Notes: generated by a model not told the origin, from the letters alone. A stretch of 64,000 nt of DNA from Agromyces salentinus (GCF_009749395.1 NZ_WBIR01000001.1:310001-374000); one strand, 5' to 3'. Counted from the stretch's first letter, positions 49,416-57,997 are shown. A program made the numbers and translations.

Positions 49416-51071
49416 TCAGAGCGCCTCGACGGCCGCGGCCTCGGCGGCGAGGCCGGCCCGGTAGCGCTCGAGGTAGGCGGCGAAGCCGGCGACATCCGCG
49501 GGGTCGGGGGTGACGGTCTCGACCTCGGCGTCCGCGAAGACGCTGTCGCGCAGGTAGGTGTCGAGGTCGGTGCCCGCGGGCGCCGAGAGGTAGGAGGCGA
49601 GCACCGCAATGCCCCAGGCTCCACCCTCGGACGCGGTCTCGCCGACGGCCACGGGCGCGTCGAGCGAGCCGGCGAGGAAGCGCTGCGCGACGCCCGCCGT
49701 GCGGAACATGCCGCCGTGCGCGAACATGCGGTCGAGCTCGACGCCCTCGCCCGCGAGCACCCGCATGCCGAGCGCGAGCGTGCCGAACACGCCGTACAGC
49801 TGGGCGCGCATGAAGTTCGGCAGCGTGAGCCGGCTGTCGGGCGTGCGGACGACGAGCGGGCGACCTTCACTGAGGCCCGCGATCGGCTCGCCCGCGAGGT
49901 GGTTGTAGGCGAGCAGTCCGCCGGCGTCGGGCTCACCCTCGAGCGCGGCACGGAACAGCACGTCGAAGGCCGTGTCGGTGTCGACCGGGCTGCCCGAGGC
50001 GGCACCGAACTGCGCGAAGAGCCCGACCCACGCGGCCAGTTCGCTCGCACCGTTGTTGCAGTGCACCATCGCGACGGGGTCGCCCGCGGGCGTCGTCACG
50101 AGGTCGAGCTCGTGATGCGCGTGCTCGAGCGGGCGCTCGAGCACGACCATCGCGAAGATGCTCGTCCCGGCGCTGACGTTGCCGGTGCGCGGGGCGACCG
50201 AGTTCGTCGCGACCATGCCCGTGCCGGCGTCGCCCTCGGGCGGGCAGAACGGGGCGCCGGGCTGCAGGCCGCCGGTCGGATCGAGCAGGGCCGCGCCGGC
50301 CGCCGTGAGGACGCCGGCGGGCACGCCCGCGTCGAGCACCTCGGGCAGCAGGTCGAGCAGCGGGCGCGGCGCGCGGTCGCCGACGAGCGAGTCGTAGGAG
50401 TCGACCAGGCCCGCGTCGTAGCCGTGGGTGGCGGCGTCGATCGGGTCCGTGCTGATCGGGAACATGCCCGACGCGTCGCCCACGCCCAGCACCTTGCGGT
50501 CGGTGAGGCGCCAGTGCACGTACCCGGCGAGGGTCGTCACGAAGCGGATGTCGGGGACGTGCGCCTCCCCGTCGAGGATCGCCTGGTGCAGGTGCGCGAT
50601 CGACCAGCGCAGCGGGATGTTGACGCCGAAGCGCTCGCTGAGCTCTGCGGATGCCGCGCCCGTGGAGGTGTTGCGCCAGGTGCGGAACGGCACGAGCAGC
50701 TCGTCGGCCGCGTCGAACGCGAGGTAGCCGTGCATCATCGCCGAGACGCCGATCGCGCCGAAGGTCTGCGGCGTCGCGTCGTGGCGGCGCCGCACGTCGG
50801 CGATGAGGTCCGCGTACGCGGCCTGCAGGCCCGACCAGACGTCCTCGAGGGAGTAGGTCCAGACGCGGTCCTCGAACCGGTTCTCCCACTCGTGGCTGCC
50901 GACGGCAAGCACGTTCGTGGGGTCGGCCGAGTCGACGAGGCAGGCCTTGATGCGGGTCGAGCCGAGCTCGATGCCGAGCGACGTGCGACCCTCGAGGATC
51001 GCCGTGCGCGCGGCATCCGTCGTCGCATGCGCCTGTGCGTCGTCCGTCTGCTGGGTGGTGGGCTCGCTCAT
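49416..51071 (-). CDS. araB: L-ribulokinase (FGGY family)
   Basis: A 551-residue FGGY kinase. The N-terminal '[17 protein letters not shown]' is the ATP/phosphate loop, '[14 protein letters not shown]' the sugar strand, and '[30 protein letters not shown]' the C-terminal ATP site. '[17 protein letters not shown]' and '[18 protein letters not shown]' are family motifs. It phosphorylates L-ribulose. This is the non-AraB-type FGGY ribulokinase common in Actinobacteria. The ATG overlaps the araD stop as ATGA. Confidence 0.93.
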   Translation of the reverse strand: MSEPTTQQTDDAQAHATTDAARTAILEGRTSLGIELGSTRIKACLVDSADPTNVLAVGSHEWENRFEDRVWTYSLEDVWSGLQAAYADLIADVRRRHDATPQTFGAIGVSAMMHGYLAFDAADELLVPFRTWRNTSTGAASAELSERFGVNIPLRWSIAHLHQAILDGEAHVPDIRFVTTLAGYVHWRLTDRKVLGVGDASGMFPISTDPIDAATHGYDAGLVDSYDSLVGDRAPRPLLDLLPEVLDAGVPAGVLTAAGAALLDPTGGLQPGAPFCPPEGDAGTGMVATNSVAPRTGNVSAGTSIFAMVVLERPLEHAHHELDLVTTPAGDPVAMVHCNNGASELAAWVGLFAQFGAASGSPVDTDTAFDVLFRAALEGEPDAGGLLAYNHLAGEPIAGLSEGRPLVVRTPDSRLTLPNFMRAQLYGVFGTLALGMRVLAGEGVELDRMFAHGGMFRTAGVAQRFLAGSLDAPVAVGETASEGGAWGIAVLASYLSAPAGTDLDTYLRDSVFADAEVETVTPDPADVAGFAAYLERYRAGLAAEAAAVEAL

Positions 51072-51814
51072 GCGGTGGCTTCCTTCCGGCGGGTGTCGTT
51101 CGCCTGTCCGTAGACGTTCTGGTAGCGGTCGTACAACCAGTCGATCGCGTCCTGCGGGATCGGGACCAACGGGCCCGCCTCACGAGCCAGGTGCACCGTG
51201 CGGGCGACATCCTCGACCATCACCGCAGCCTTGACCGCGTCCTTGGCCGACGCGCCGATCGTGAACGGCCCATGATTGGCCATCAACACCGCACGGCTGC
51301 GGTGCCCGCTCAAGGTCTCCACGATGCCCCGACCGATCGAGTCATCCCCGATGATCGCGAACGGACCCACCGGGATCGGACCGCCGAACTCATCGGCCAT
51401 CGCCGTGATCACGCACGGGATCTCCTCGTTGCGTGCCGCCCACGCCACCGCATACGTCGAATGCGTGTGCACCACACCACCGACCTCCGGCATGTTCCGG
51501 TACACGTACGCATGCGCCGCGGTATCCGAGGACGGCGCCCGGTCAGCACCAGGCGTACCCGGGATCACATTGCCATCCAGATCGCACAGGATCATGTTCT
51601 CCGGCGCGAGATCGTCATACGACACCCCCGACGGCTTGATCACGAACAACTCCGCACCCGGCACCCGACCAGACACGTTCCCGCCGGTCCAGACCACCAG
51701 GCCATACCGCGTCAACTCGCCATGCAACTTCGCAACCTCGGTCCGCACACGCGCGATCGCCGCCTCGACGTCGGGGGTGAAACCCTGCCGGACGCCGTCG
51801 TTCGTGCCGCTCAT
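51068..51814 (-). CDS. araD: L-ribulose-5-phosphate 4-epimerase
   Basis: A 248-residue class II aldolase/epimerase. 'LVVWTGGNVSGRV' and 'FVIKPSGVSYDDLAPENMILCDLDG' bind phosphate. The zinc His residues are in 'VVHTHSTYAVAWAA' and 'MANHGPFTIGAS'. 'EFGGPIPVGPFAIIGDDSIGRGI' follows the family. It makes D-xylulose 5-phosphate. The start overlaps the stop of a 34-codon ORF as ATGA. By eye its codon use is slightly less G/C-rich at third positions than that of araB, hinting at a different history; this was not measured. Confidence 0.95.
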   Translation of the reverse strand: MSGTNDGVRQGFTPDVEAAIARVRTEVAKLHGELTRYGLVVWTGGNVSGRVPGAELFVIKPSGVSYDDLAPENMILCDLDGNVIPGTPGADRAPSSDTAAHAYVYRNMPEVGGVVHTHSTYAVAWAARNEEIPCVITAMADEFGGPIPVGPFAIIGDDSIGRGIVETLSGHRSRAVLMANHGPFTIGASAKDAVKAAVMVEDVARTVHLAREAGPLVPIPQDAIDWLYDRYQNVYGQANDTRRKEATA

Positions 51815-51915
51815 GCCGCCACCACGCCAGCCACGGTACTGCGATCCGGGATGGGCCGGAAGCGGGTGCCGCCTGCGATTCGGTCAGGCCTCGATGCCTG
51901 GGGTGCTGCACTCAC
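51811..51915 (-). CDS. 34-codon small ORF at the head of the arabinose operon
   Basis: GTG at 51915 is preceded at 8-nt spacing by GGAGG and encodes 34 residues: 'MSAAPQASRPDRIAGGTR' then 'FRPIPDRSTVAGVVAA'. Its TGA overlaps the araD ATG as ATGA, so ribosomes finishing it could start araD, which has no good ribosome binding site of its own. An in-frame ATG at 51930 would add five codons. The product has no recognisable domain. It may be a real small protein or a coupling leader. Confidence 0.6.
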   Translation of the reverse strand: MSAAPQASRPDRIAGGTRFRPIPDRSTVAGVVAA

Positions 51916-51955
51916 GGGTTCGTCCTCCATCGCGACCGGCCGCGGGTTCCGCGAC

Positions 51956-51969
51956 TGTGACCGGTCACA
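51956..51969. promoter_or_regulatory. LacI-type operator of the arabinose operon
   Basis: TGTGACCGGTCACA is a perfect palindrome with the central CG step typical of LacI-family sites. It starts right after the predicted -10 box of the araD promoter, so binding would block initiation. The LacI gene at 52394 is the likely repressor. Confidence 0.8.
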
Positions 51970-51997
51970 TTCTGACTCAGCAGCGTCGGCGTGTCAA
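51969..51997 (-). promoter_or_regulatory. araDBA promoter
   Basis: On the minus strand TTGACA (51997-51992), a 17-bp spacer and CAGAAT (51974-51969) form a good sigma-70-type promoter reading into the small ORF and araD. Confidence 0.75.
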
Positions 51998-52021
51998 TTG
52001 CGGGGGCCGGACACCGCCGCT

Positions 52022-52190
52022 CATGTGCCGCTGCTCATCGCTGCTGCTCATGTGCCGCTGCTCGTCGCTCGCTGGTCATGTGCCGCTGCTCATCGCTCGC
52101 TGGTCATGTGCCGCTGCTCATCTCCGCTGCACCTCTGCTGGTTGCCGCTGTTGTTCATATGCCGCTGCTCATCGCTGCTCATGTGCCGAA
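52022..52190. repeat. 28-bp minisatellite upstream of the arabinose operon
   Basis: About six imperfect copies of a 27-28-bp unit beginning CATGTGCCGCTGCTCATCG start at 52022, 52049, 52077, 52105, 52156 (CATATG variant) and 52180. The array fills much of the 478-bp gap between the small ORF and the LacI gene and runs into palindromic element C. No gene is seen here. Confidence 0.8.
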
Positions 52191-52270
52191 TTCCGGAGTT
52201 CCTGCGCGACACGCGCACGCGCGACCCGATATGCCCGGCGTGTCGCGCGAATCTCCGGAATACGGTCGGC
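52185..52270. repeat. dispersed palindromic element, copy C
   Basis: Left arm 52185-52214 and right arm 52238-52270 are inverted repeats: GCCGAATTCCGGAG with CTCCGGAATACGGTCGGC, and GCGCGACACGC with GCGTGTCGCGC. It shares CCGGAG and CGACACGC blocks with copies A and B. It lies 124 bp past the LacI stop. The remaining sequence to 52393 is GC-rich with no gene. Confidence 0.85.
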
Positions 52271-52393
52271 CTCGGCGGGGACGCGATCACGTCGTTGCTC
52301 TGCGCTCTGCGCTCTGAGCTCTCAGATGACGCGGCGCCGGGCGGTGCGCCGCGCCGGGCGGGCTCCGCGCCACTCCCGGGCTCCGGGCGCAGC

Positions 52394-53512
52394 TCAGCGC
52401 GGCGCGGTCGACGCGCGCACGATGAGCTCGGGCACGAGCATCGGGCGACCCGCCGGCCCAGCATCAGCAGCGCCAGCACTCCCGGCACCGTCACCGCCGC
52501 CAGCAACACCGGCACCACCGCCAGCACGCCCGGCACCGGCACCGCTGCCGGCATCGCGAGCACCCGCGCCGCCGGCATCGCCACCACCGTCCAGCAGCGC
52601 GGCGACGGCGCGCCGCGCAAGCTCGTCGAAGTCCTGCCGGACAGTCGTGAGCGGCGGCCAGAAGTACTCCGCGTCGGGGATGTCGTCGAAGCCGACCACG
52701 CTCACCGCCTCGGGCACCGCAGCACCCTGCTCGCGCAGGTACCGCATGAGGCCGAGCGCCATCTGGTCGTTCGCCGCGAAGACGGCGGTCGGGGCATCCG
52801 CCATCAGCGCCTCACCCGCGGCGTAGCCCGACCGTGCCGACCAGTCGCCGCCGACGACCGCGACGGGCGCGAGCCCATGGGCCTCGAGCTCGAGCGCGAA
52901 TCCGTGCTGGCGCGAACTCGCCTCGAGCCAGTCGGACGGTCCGGCGAGGTGCGCGATGCGCGTGTGCCCCAGGCCGACCAGGTGCCGCGTCGCGATGCGG
53001 GCGCCCTCGACCTGGTCGACGGCAGGACTGCGATCGTCGCGTCCGCCGGCGAGCAGGGTCACGACCGGCACGTCGAGCCGAAGGCCGTCGAGCGCCTCGA
53101 GCACGTGCACGTGCGGGGCGACCACGACGATGCCGTCGACCGCTTGACCGCGTAGGTGCGCGATGCCCGCCGACACCGACCCGAGGTCCTCGGAATCGAC
53201 GTACGCGGTGCTCACCCAGTGGCCGGCCGCCCGAGCCGCCGCCTCGAGTGCCGCGATGCTCGTCGAGGGGCCGTAGTGCCGCGAGTCCGACGCGAGCACG
53301 CCGATCGTGCGCGAGCGCTTCGTGCCGAGCGCCCTGGCGGCGAAGTTCGGCGTGTACTCGAGTTCGGCGATCGCGTCCATGACCCGGCGCCGCGTCGACT
53401 CCTTGATCTGCGGATGCTCGTTCAGCACCCGCGAGACCGTCTGCCGCGACACCCCGGCGAGCGCCGCCACGTCACGGACGCCGGCTGCACGGGCGGGACC
53501 GGATGCCTGCAT
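52394..53512 (-). CDS. LacI-family transcriptional repressor, probably of arabinose genes
   Basis: A 372-residue regulator. The HTH is 'VRDVAALAGVSRQTVSRVLNEHPQIKESTRRRVMDAIAELEYTPNFAARALGT', followed by a periplasmic-binding-protein-like core ('IGVLASDSRHYGPSTSIAALEAAARAAGH', 'AVFAANDQMALGLMRYLREQG', 'SVVGFDDIPDAEYFWPPLTTVRQDF'). A Gly/Ala/Asp-rich insert of about 48 residues sits near the C-terminus (DNA about 52445-52590). The ATG at 53512 has AGGGG 10 nt upstream; 53530 is possible. Its operator is probably 51956-51969. Ligand likely L-arabinose or a derivative. Confidence 0.9.
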   Translation of the reverse strand: MQASGPARAAGVRDVAALAGVSRQTVSRVLNEHPQIKESTRRRVMDAIAELEYTPNFAARALGTKRSRTIGVLASDSRHYGPSTSIAALEAAARAAGHWVSTAYVDSEDLGSVSAGIAHLRGQAVDGIVVVAPHVHVLEALDGLRLDVPVVTLLAGGRDDRSPAVDQVEGARIATRHLVGLGHTRIAHLAGPSDWLEASSRQHGFALELEAHGLAPVAVVGGDWSARSGYAAGEALMADAPTAVFAANDQMALGLMRYLREQGAAVPEAVSVVGFDDIPDAEYFWPPLTTVRQDFDELARRAVAALLDGGGDAGGAGARDAGSGAGAGRAGGGAGVAGGGDGAGSAGAADAGPAGRPMLVPELIVRASTAPR

Positions 53513-53628
53513 GGATTGGCCGCCCCTCATCACTCGCCCGATCGGTCGAACGCCCGACGTCGGATCGAGCATAGACGGATGCCGCGCGGCGACGCCGCCC
53601 AGCGGCATCCGCTCGCGGCATCCGCTCG

Positions 53629-54825
53629 CTAGGCCGGCGTCGCCGGGAAGGCCCGCCGCGCGACCACCACGACGACGATGCCCGCGAGCACGAGCGCCGC
53701 ACCGACGTAGGGCACCCAGCCGAGCCCGACGCCCGCGAGCACGAGGCCGCCGAGGGCGGCTCCCCCGCCGATGCCCAGGTTCGCGGTGGCGTTGACGAGG
53801 GCGCCGATGACGTCGGGCGTCGCGCCTCGCGTGCGGATCGCGGCCGTCTGGAAGCTCGACGCGACCGCGCCGAAGCCCATGCCCCAGACGGCGGTCGCGG
53901 CGATCACCCAGCCGAGCGCGGGGAACGCCGCGCCGATGGCCAGCAATCCGACGACCATGACGGCGAGCACGAGGATGAGGCTCGACCTGGGACGCCGGTC
54001 GAGCGTGACGCCGGCGTACCAGGTGCCCACGAGGCTCACCGTGCCGACACCGAGCAGGACGGGGCCGACCCCGGCCGCGCCGAGGCCCGCCGCGAGCAGG
54101 ATCACCGCCACGTACGTGTAGACGGTGTACTGCCCGAGGTAGACGAGGGCGTTGGTGGCCGTCACCGCGGCGAGACGCCCGCGACGCGTGCGGCGTTCGG
54201 TGCGGCTGTCATCTGCCGGCGCCTCGATCGGCACGGCGGGCAGGAGCACCGCGACGAGCAGCAGCGTGAGCGCGCACCCGGCGGCCAGGACGCCGAAGGC
54301 GACCCGCCAGCCGACGGCGGTGCCGAGCGCGGTCGACAGCGGTACGCCCAGCACGAAGCCGGCCGAAGCACCGGCGGTGACGATCGCGAGCGCACGCCCG
54401 GTGAAGGCGGGCGCCACGAGCCGCGAACCGTAGGCGATGCTCAGCGAGAAGAAGAGCGCATGCGCGACGCCGCCGATGGCACGGCCGGCTGCGACCACGG
54501 CGAACGTCGGGGCGACCGCGACCACCAAGTTGGCGGCCGTGTACGCCGCGAGCGTGCCGAGCAGCAGTCCCTTGCGCGGCAGCCGGCGGGTCCACAACGT
54601 CAAGGGCAGGGCGAGCGCCGCCACCATGAAGGCGTAGACGGTGACGAGCAGGCCGGCGATCGACTCCGTGACGCCCAGTTCATCGCTCATCGCCGGGAGC
54701 ACGCCGACCGGGAGCATCTCGGTCGTCAGCGCAAGGAAGGTCGCGATCGTGAGCGCCGCGATGCCGCCGGCCGCGTCGCGCACGGTCCCGGGCTGCCAGG
54801 CTTCGGTGTCGTGGACGCTCGTCAT
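53629..54825 (-). CDS. MFS transporter, AraJ-like sugar/drug exporter type
   Basis: A 398-residue MFS protein with twelve predicted helices. 'TTEMLPVGVLPAMSDELGVTESIAGLLVTVYAFMVAALALPLT' and 'RRLPRKGLLLGTLAAYTAANL' form the family's loop 2-3. 'GRAIGGVAHALFFSLSIAYGSRLV' and 'TAGASAGFVLGVPLSTALG' (antiporter motif C) mark the DHA1 group that includes AraJ. It probably exports sugars or drugs. The ATG at 54825 is 6 nt after TAGCCT, so leaderless. It is upstream of the LacI gene on the same strand. Confidence 0.88.
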   Translation of the reverse strand: MTSVHDTEAWQPGTVRDAAGGIAALTIATFLALTTEMLPVGVLPAMSDELGVTESIAGLLVTVYAFMVAALALPLTLWTRRLPRKGLLLGTLAAYTAANLVVAVAPTFAVVAAGRAIGGVAHALFFSLSIAYGSRLVAPAFTGRALAIVTAGASAGFVLGVPLSTALGTAVGWRVAFGVLAAGCALTLLLVAVLLPAVPIEAPADDSRTERRTRRGRLAAVTATNALVYLGQYTVYTYVAVILLAAGLGAAGVGPVLLGVGTVSLVGTWYAGVTLDRRPRSSLILVLAVMVVGLLAIGAAFPALGWVIAATAVWGMGFGAVASSFQTAAIRTRGATPDVIGALVNATANLGIGGGAALGGLVLAGVGLGWVPYVGAALVLAGIVVVVVARRAFPATPA

Positions 54826-54984
54826 ACGGTGAGGCTACCGATGGCCCACGACCTCGTGGGACGGAACCACGGATGCCGCGGCATCCGCACGTGCGTCCCG
54901 TCGATCCCGACCCCGCGCCGACGTACCGCGACGCAGCCGCCCGACGTAGGCTGGAACCGGACCGCAGAGACGAAGGAGACCCTC

Positions 54985-55695
54985 GTGACGACCCAGACGT
55001 CGACCATCGAGGCGGACCTCGAGCCGGGCACCGACGACGAGGTCGGCCGCGTGCTCGCCGAGCTCGCGAGCCTCGAGGATCCGAAGATGCGCGCGGTGAA
55101 CGAGCGCCACGGCGACGACCACGGCGTGAACCTCACGAAGTTGCGCGCCGTCGCCAAGCGGCTGAAGACCCAGCACGACCTGGCCATCCGCCTCTGGGAG
55201 ACCGGCGAGACCCCGGCTCGCCTGGTCGCACTCCTGATCTGCCGCCCGAAGGCGTACAGCGCGGCCGAGCTCGACGCGATGCTCCGCGAGGCACGTGCCC
55301 CCAAGGTGCAGGACTGGCTCGTCAACTACGTGGTCAAGAAGAGCCCGCACGTCGAGGAGCTGCGCGTGGCGTGGTTCGACGACGCGGACCCGACCGTCGC
55401 GAGCGCAGGCTGGGCGCTCACGAGCACGCGCGTGCAGAAGTCGCCCGAGGGGCTCGACCTGCCCGGACTGCTCGACCTCATCGAGGCCGACATGAAGCGG
55501 GCCCCCGACCGCCTGCAGTGGGCGATGAATGAGTGCCTCGCCCACATCGGCATCAGCCATCCCGAGTACCGCGCGCGCGCCCTCGCGATCGGCGAGCGCC
55601 TCGAGGTGCTGAAGGACTACCCGACCGCGCCCGGCTGCACGTCACCGTTCGCGCCGATCTGGATCACCGAGATCGTTCGCCGCCAGAGCGCGTGA
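54985..55695 (+). CDS. DNA alkylation repair (AlkD-like HEAT-repeat) protein
   Basis: A 236-residue helical-repeat protein of the AlkD/DUF1061 kind: 'LTKLRAVAKRLKTQHDLAIRLWETGETPARLVALLICRPK', 'VQDWLVNYVVKKSPHVEELRVAWFDDADPTVASAGWALTSTRV' and 'MNECLAHIGISHPEYRARALAIGERL'. AlkD proteins excise alkylated bases, but this subgroup ('CTSPFAPIWI' at the end) is uncharacterised. The GTG at 54985 has GAAGGAG 6 nt upstream. A TAGGCT box at 54947 precedes it. It converges with the cargo-like gene 15 bp away. Confidence 0.78.
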   Translation: MTTQTSTIEADLEPGTDDEVGRVLAELASLEDPKMRAVNERHGDDHGVNLTKLRAVAKRLKTQHDLAIRLWETGETPARLVALLICRPKAYSAAELDAMLREARAPKVQDWLVNYVVKKSPHVEELRVAWFDDADPTVASAGWALTSTRVQKSPEGLDLPGLLDLIEADMKRAPDRLQWAMNECLAHIGISHPEYRARALAIGERLEVLKDYPTAPGCTSPFAPIWITEIVRRQSA

Positions 55696-55710
55696 ATCGC
55701 GTGCTCGCGG

Positions 55711-56469
55711 TCACGTGATGTCGGCCTGGTCGTCGAGTTGATGCTGCGACACGGCCACCGTGTCGGCGCTGTTGATCGGGAACGGCGTTCCCTCCATGAG
55801 GGCGCCGACCCACGTCTTGAGCTCCCCCGCAGTGCTCCGCCCACTGGTGCCCTCGGCGAAGGTCGCCATCGGCTTGGGGTCGAAGTCCCAATAGTCGTAG
55901 TACGTGGCGGTCCCGGCGAATTCGGCGATGACCCCCGTGCTCCCCTTCGTCAGCGTCAGCGTGCCGTCCAGCGTCACGGTGAAGTTGCCGAGGGTCTGGT
56001 TCTTCTGCGCGACGCCTCGTCCACGCGCACCGCTGATGGCTGCCGTGAACTGCTTGTACTCGGTCGGCGGGGCCGGGTCCGCCTCCGCGACGGTGATGAG
56101 GCGGTTGCGTTCGGCGGCCACCGCGGGAAACCAGGAGAAGACGTTCGTGATCGCATCGACCTCGATCATCTCGGCCCTGGTGAGGTCGTATGCGGCCCCG
56201 CCGCCCGACATGTAGTGGTTGATGAACGAGCGAGGGAGTCCCGGGTCCGCCTGGGCCAGCATCGAGCCGTCGAAGATCCCGCGGCTCCAGACGTCGTCGA
56301 TCCAGCTGCGCTGAACGAACGCCGCCGTCGCCTGATTGCCCGCCGCACGCTGGAGGGCCAGCAGCGACTGCGGCATCGATGACGCCGAGGCGGCTCCCGC
56401 CGAGGCGGACGTCATCGACGGCGATGCCTCCCGGCCGGCCTCACCCTGCTCTCGCGTCGTACGCTGCAC
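55711..56469 (-). CDS. possible contractile-injection-system cargo protein
   Basis: A 252-residue protein. The N-terminus is low-complexity and then reads 'SLLALQRAAGNQATAAFVQRS', the LQ..AGN.A...vQR motif found at the N-termini of DUF4157 and other proteins tied to extracellular contractile injection systems. The rest is unknown: helices with 'FINHYMSGGGAAYDLTRAEM' and a beta-rich end 'NFTVTLDGTLTLTKGSTGVIAEFAGTATYYDYWDFDPKP'. The GTG at 56469 is 6 nt after TACGGT (leaderless); GTG 56499 and ATG 56415 are alternatives. No injection genes or immunity gene are visible nearby. Confidence 0.6.
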   Translation of the reverse strand: MQRTTREQGEAGREASPSMTSASAGAASASSMPQSLLALQRAAGNQATAAFVQRSWIDDVWSRGIFDGSMLAQADPGLPRSFINHYMSGGGAAYDLTRAEMIEVDAITNVFSWFPAVAAERNRLITVAEADPAPPTEYKQFTAAISGARGRGVAQKNQTLGNFTVTLDGTLTLTKGSTGVIAEFAGTATYYDYWDFDPKPMATFAEGTSGRSTAGELKTWVGALMEGTPFPINSADTVAVSQHQLDDQADIT

Positions 56470-56554
56470 GCGGATACCGTACGTCGTCGGCCGCACCACC
56501 GCGCCGCCCTCGAGGCCGGCGTCGGGGCATCGGGATGGCGCGATCGGGCAGTCG

Positions 56555-57325
56555 TTACGAGCTCGAGCTCCCGATGCCCATCCAACCGCCCGAACCCGAT
56601 CGGTCGGAGCTGCTCGGCGCTGCGCCGCCCTTCAGGGCCTGCAGCTGGCGCTCGATCTCGGCCTGCGCGGACACCGCCGCGAGCTGACGCTCGATGTCGG
56701 CATCCGGCGCTGCGGCGAGGTCGGTGAGGGCCCCGCTCGCGAGCAGCTCGTCGGTCGCGGCGGCGCGCGCCTGCATCTGCGCGACACGGTCGCGGGCGCG
56801 ATCGAGGCTGGACCCGACATCCGTGATGCTGTTGCTGATGCCGGAGACGGCCTCGTTCGCCCGGACCTGCGCCTCGGAGGCGGTGTAGGTCGCCTTGATC
56901 GTCTCCTTCTCGATGCGGAACGCCGCGACCTGGTCGGTGAGGCGACGCTCGCGCTCCTGCAGCTGCGCGGTCTGGCGCTCGAGGGAGCTGTACTGGTTCT
57001 GCAGCTGGGCGACCTGCCCCTCGAGCATCGCGCGACGCTCCAGCGCGGCGCGCGCGAGGTCTTCGCGTCCCTGCGCGAGCGCTTCGGATGCCTGGGAGCC
57101 GAGGCGCTGGTAGCGCGCGCCCATCTCCTCGCCCTGCAGCTCGATGCGCTTCTTCGCGGTCGCGACATCGGCCACCGCGATGCGAACCTGCTGGAGCAGT
57201 TTCACCTGCTGGTCGTAACTGTCGTCGAGGGTCTCGCGGGGATCCTCCATGCGGTCGAGGGCCTTCGACGTCTTGCTGCGGAAGATCGTCTTCACCCTGG
57301 ACGTGTTGCTGTTGGCGTTGCTCAT
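56555..57325 (-). CDS. pspA: PspA/IM30 family protein
   Basis: A 256-residue coiled-coil protein. 'VKTIFRSKTSKALDRMEDPRETLDDSYDQQVKLLQQVRIAVADVATAKKRIE' is the PspA N-terminal region, followed by long heptad helices to about residue 215. A Gly/Ser-rich tail 'SGSGGWMGIGSSSS' ends it. PspA proteins form membrane-mending ESCRT-III-like rods under envelope stress. The ATG overlaps the stop of the upstream membrane-protein gene as ATGA. The palindrome at 57974-57997 probably controls the pair. Confidence 0.92.
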   Translation of the reverse strand: MSNANSNTSRVKTIFRSKTSKALDRMEDPRETLDDSYDQQVKLLQQVRIAVADVATAKKRIELQGEEMGARYQRLGSQASEALAQGREDLARAALERRAMLEGQVAQLQNQYSSLERQTAQLQERERRLTDQVAAFRIEKETIKATYTASEAQVRANEAVSGISNSITDVGSSLDRARDRVAQMQARAAATDELLASGALTDLAAAPDADIERQLAAVSAQAEIERQLQALKGGAAPSSSDRSGSGGWMGIGSSSS

Positions 57326-57939
57326 GGTCGGTTCCCCTCATCTCGTACGGTGGAAGTCGTGGGGCGCGTCATCGTGACGCGGCCGTCGCGGCGGTTGAGC
57401 GCCTGGAGCTCCTCGATACCCGCGTGGAGGGCCGCGACCTCGCGGTCGACCTCGGAGCCGAGCGTCGAGAGCGCGTCATCGGTCGTGCCGGAGAGGGCGG
57501 ATGCCACGGCCGAGCGCACCTGCTTCACGAGGCCCTCGACCTGCTCGACCCGCTGGCGCGCAGCGGGGAGCTCGTCGGCGAGCGCCGCGGTGTCGGTCTC
57601 GGACTCCATCAGTCGCAGCTGCAGGTCGAGCACCGCGCCCTCGTCGCCGATGCGGCGGAACAGGCGGGGCAGCTCGCTGCGCGCACCGCCCCCCGCGAGC
57701 TCGACGGCGGAACGCCCGCTGCGAAGGCTCTCGTCGAGGCGGACGCGCAGGGCGAGCACGTTGCGCTGCGGCCCCCGCGCGAGGCGGGCCCTGGTGCGGA
57801 GGGTCGTGCCGTTCACCGCTCGACTGCGGCGCACGCGGCGGAAGAGCGAACGCACCACCAGGACGAACGTCACCATGACGCCGATCGAGAGGAGCACGAT
57901 CACTCCGAGCCCGATCAGCACCGCTTCGATGCCGGTCAC
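57322..57939 (-). CDS. PspA-linked membrane protein with coiled coil
   Basis: A 205-residue protein with one N-terminal membrane helix ('AVLIGLGVIVLLSIGVMVTFVLVV'), a basic stretch 'RSLFRRVRRSR' and a long helical cytoplasmic part. 'VRLDESLRSGRSAVELAGGG' and 'ARQRVEQVEGLVKQVRSAVASALSGTTDDALSTL' could form coiled coil. The GTG at 57939 is preceded by AGGGGG at 8 nt; GTG 57948 is possible. Cotranslation with pspA suggests a partner that tethers PspA to the membrane. No family name is assigned. Confidence 0.75.
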   Translation of the reverse strand: MTGIEAVLIGLGVIVLLSIGVMVTFVLVVRSLFRRVRRSRAVNGTTLRTRARLARGPQRNVLALRVRLDESLRSGRSAVELAGGGARSELPRLFRRIGDEGAVLDLQLRLMESETDTAALADELPAARQRVEQVEGLVKQVRSAVASALSGTTDDALSTLGSEVDREVAALHAGIEELQALNRRDGRVTMTRPTTSTVRDEGNRP

Positions 57940-57973
57940 GAGCACCACCCCCTGCGCAATTCGACGGCCGCGT

Positions 57974-57997
57974 CAACACGCGATATAACGCGTGTTG
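57974..57997. promoter_or_regulatory. palindromic operator upstream of the psp operon
   Basis: CAACACGCG (57974-57982) and CGCGTGTTG (57989-57997) are perfect inverted repeats around ATATAA, 35 bp upstream of the operon start. A TetR- or MarR-type repressor is likely, but none is encoded next to it. Confidence 0.75.

Noticed and set aside
51615-51911. 98-residue minus-strand ORF overlapping araD
   Set aside because: It overlaps araD in another frame, has unusual composition and lacks a supported start. The 34-codon ORF ending at the araD start is the better candidate.
52022-52190. CRISPR-like array or small repeated coding region
   Set aside because: The 28-bp units are directly adjacent with no unique spacers. 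The open frame through it (HVPLL repeats) ends without a coding signal.
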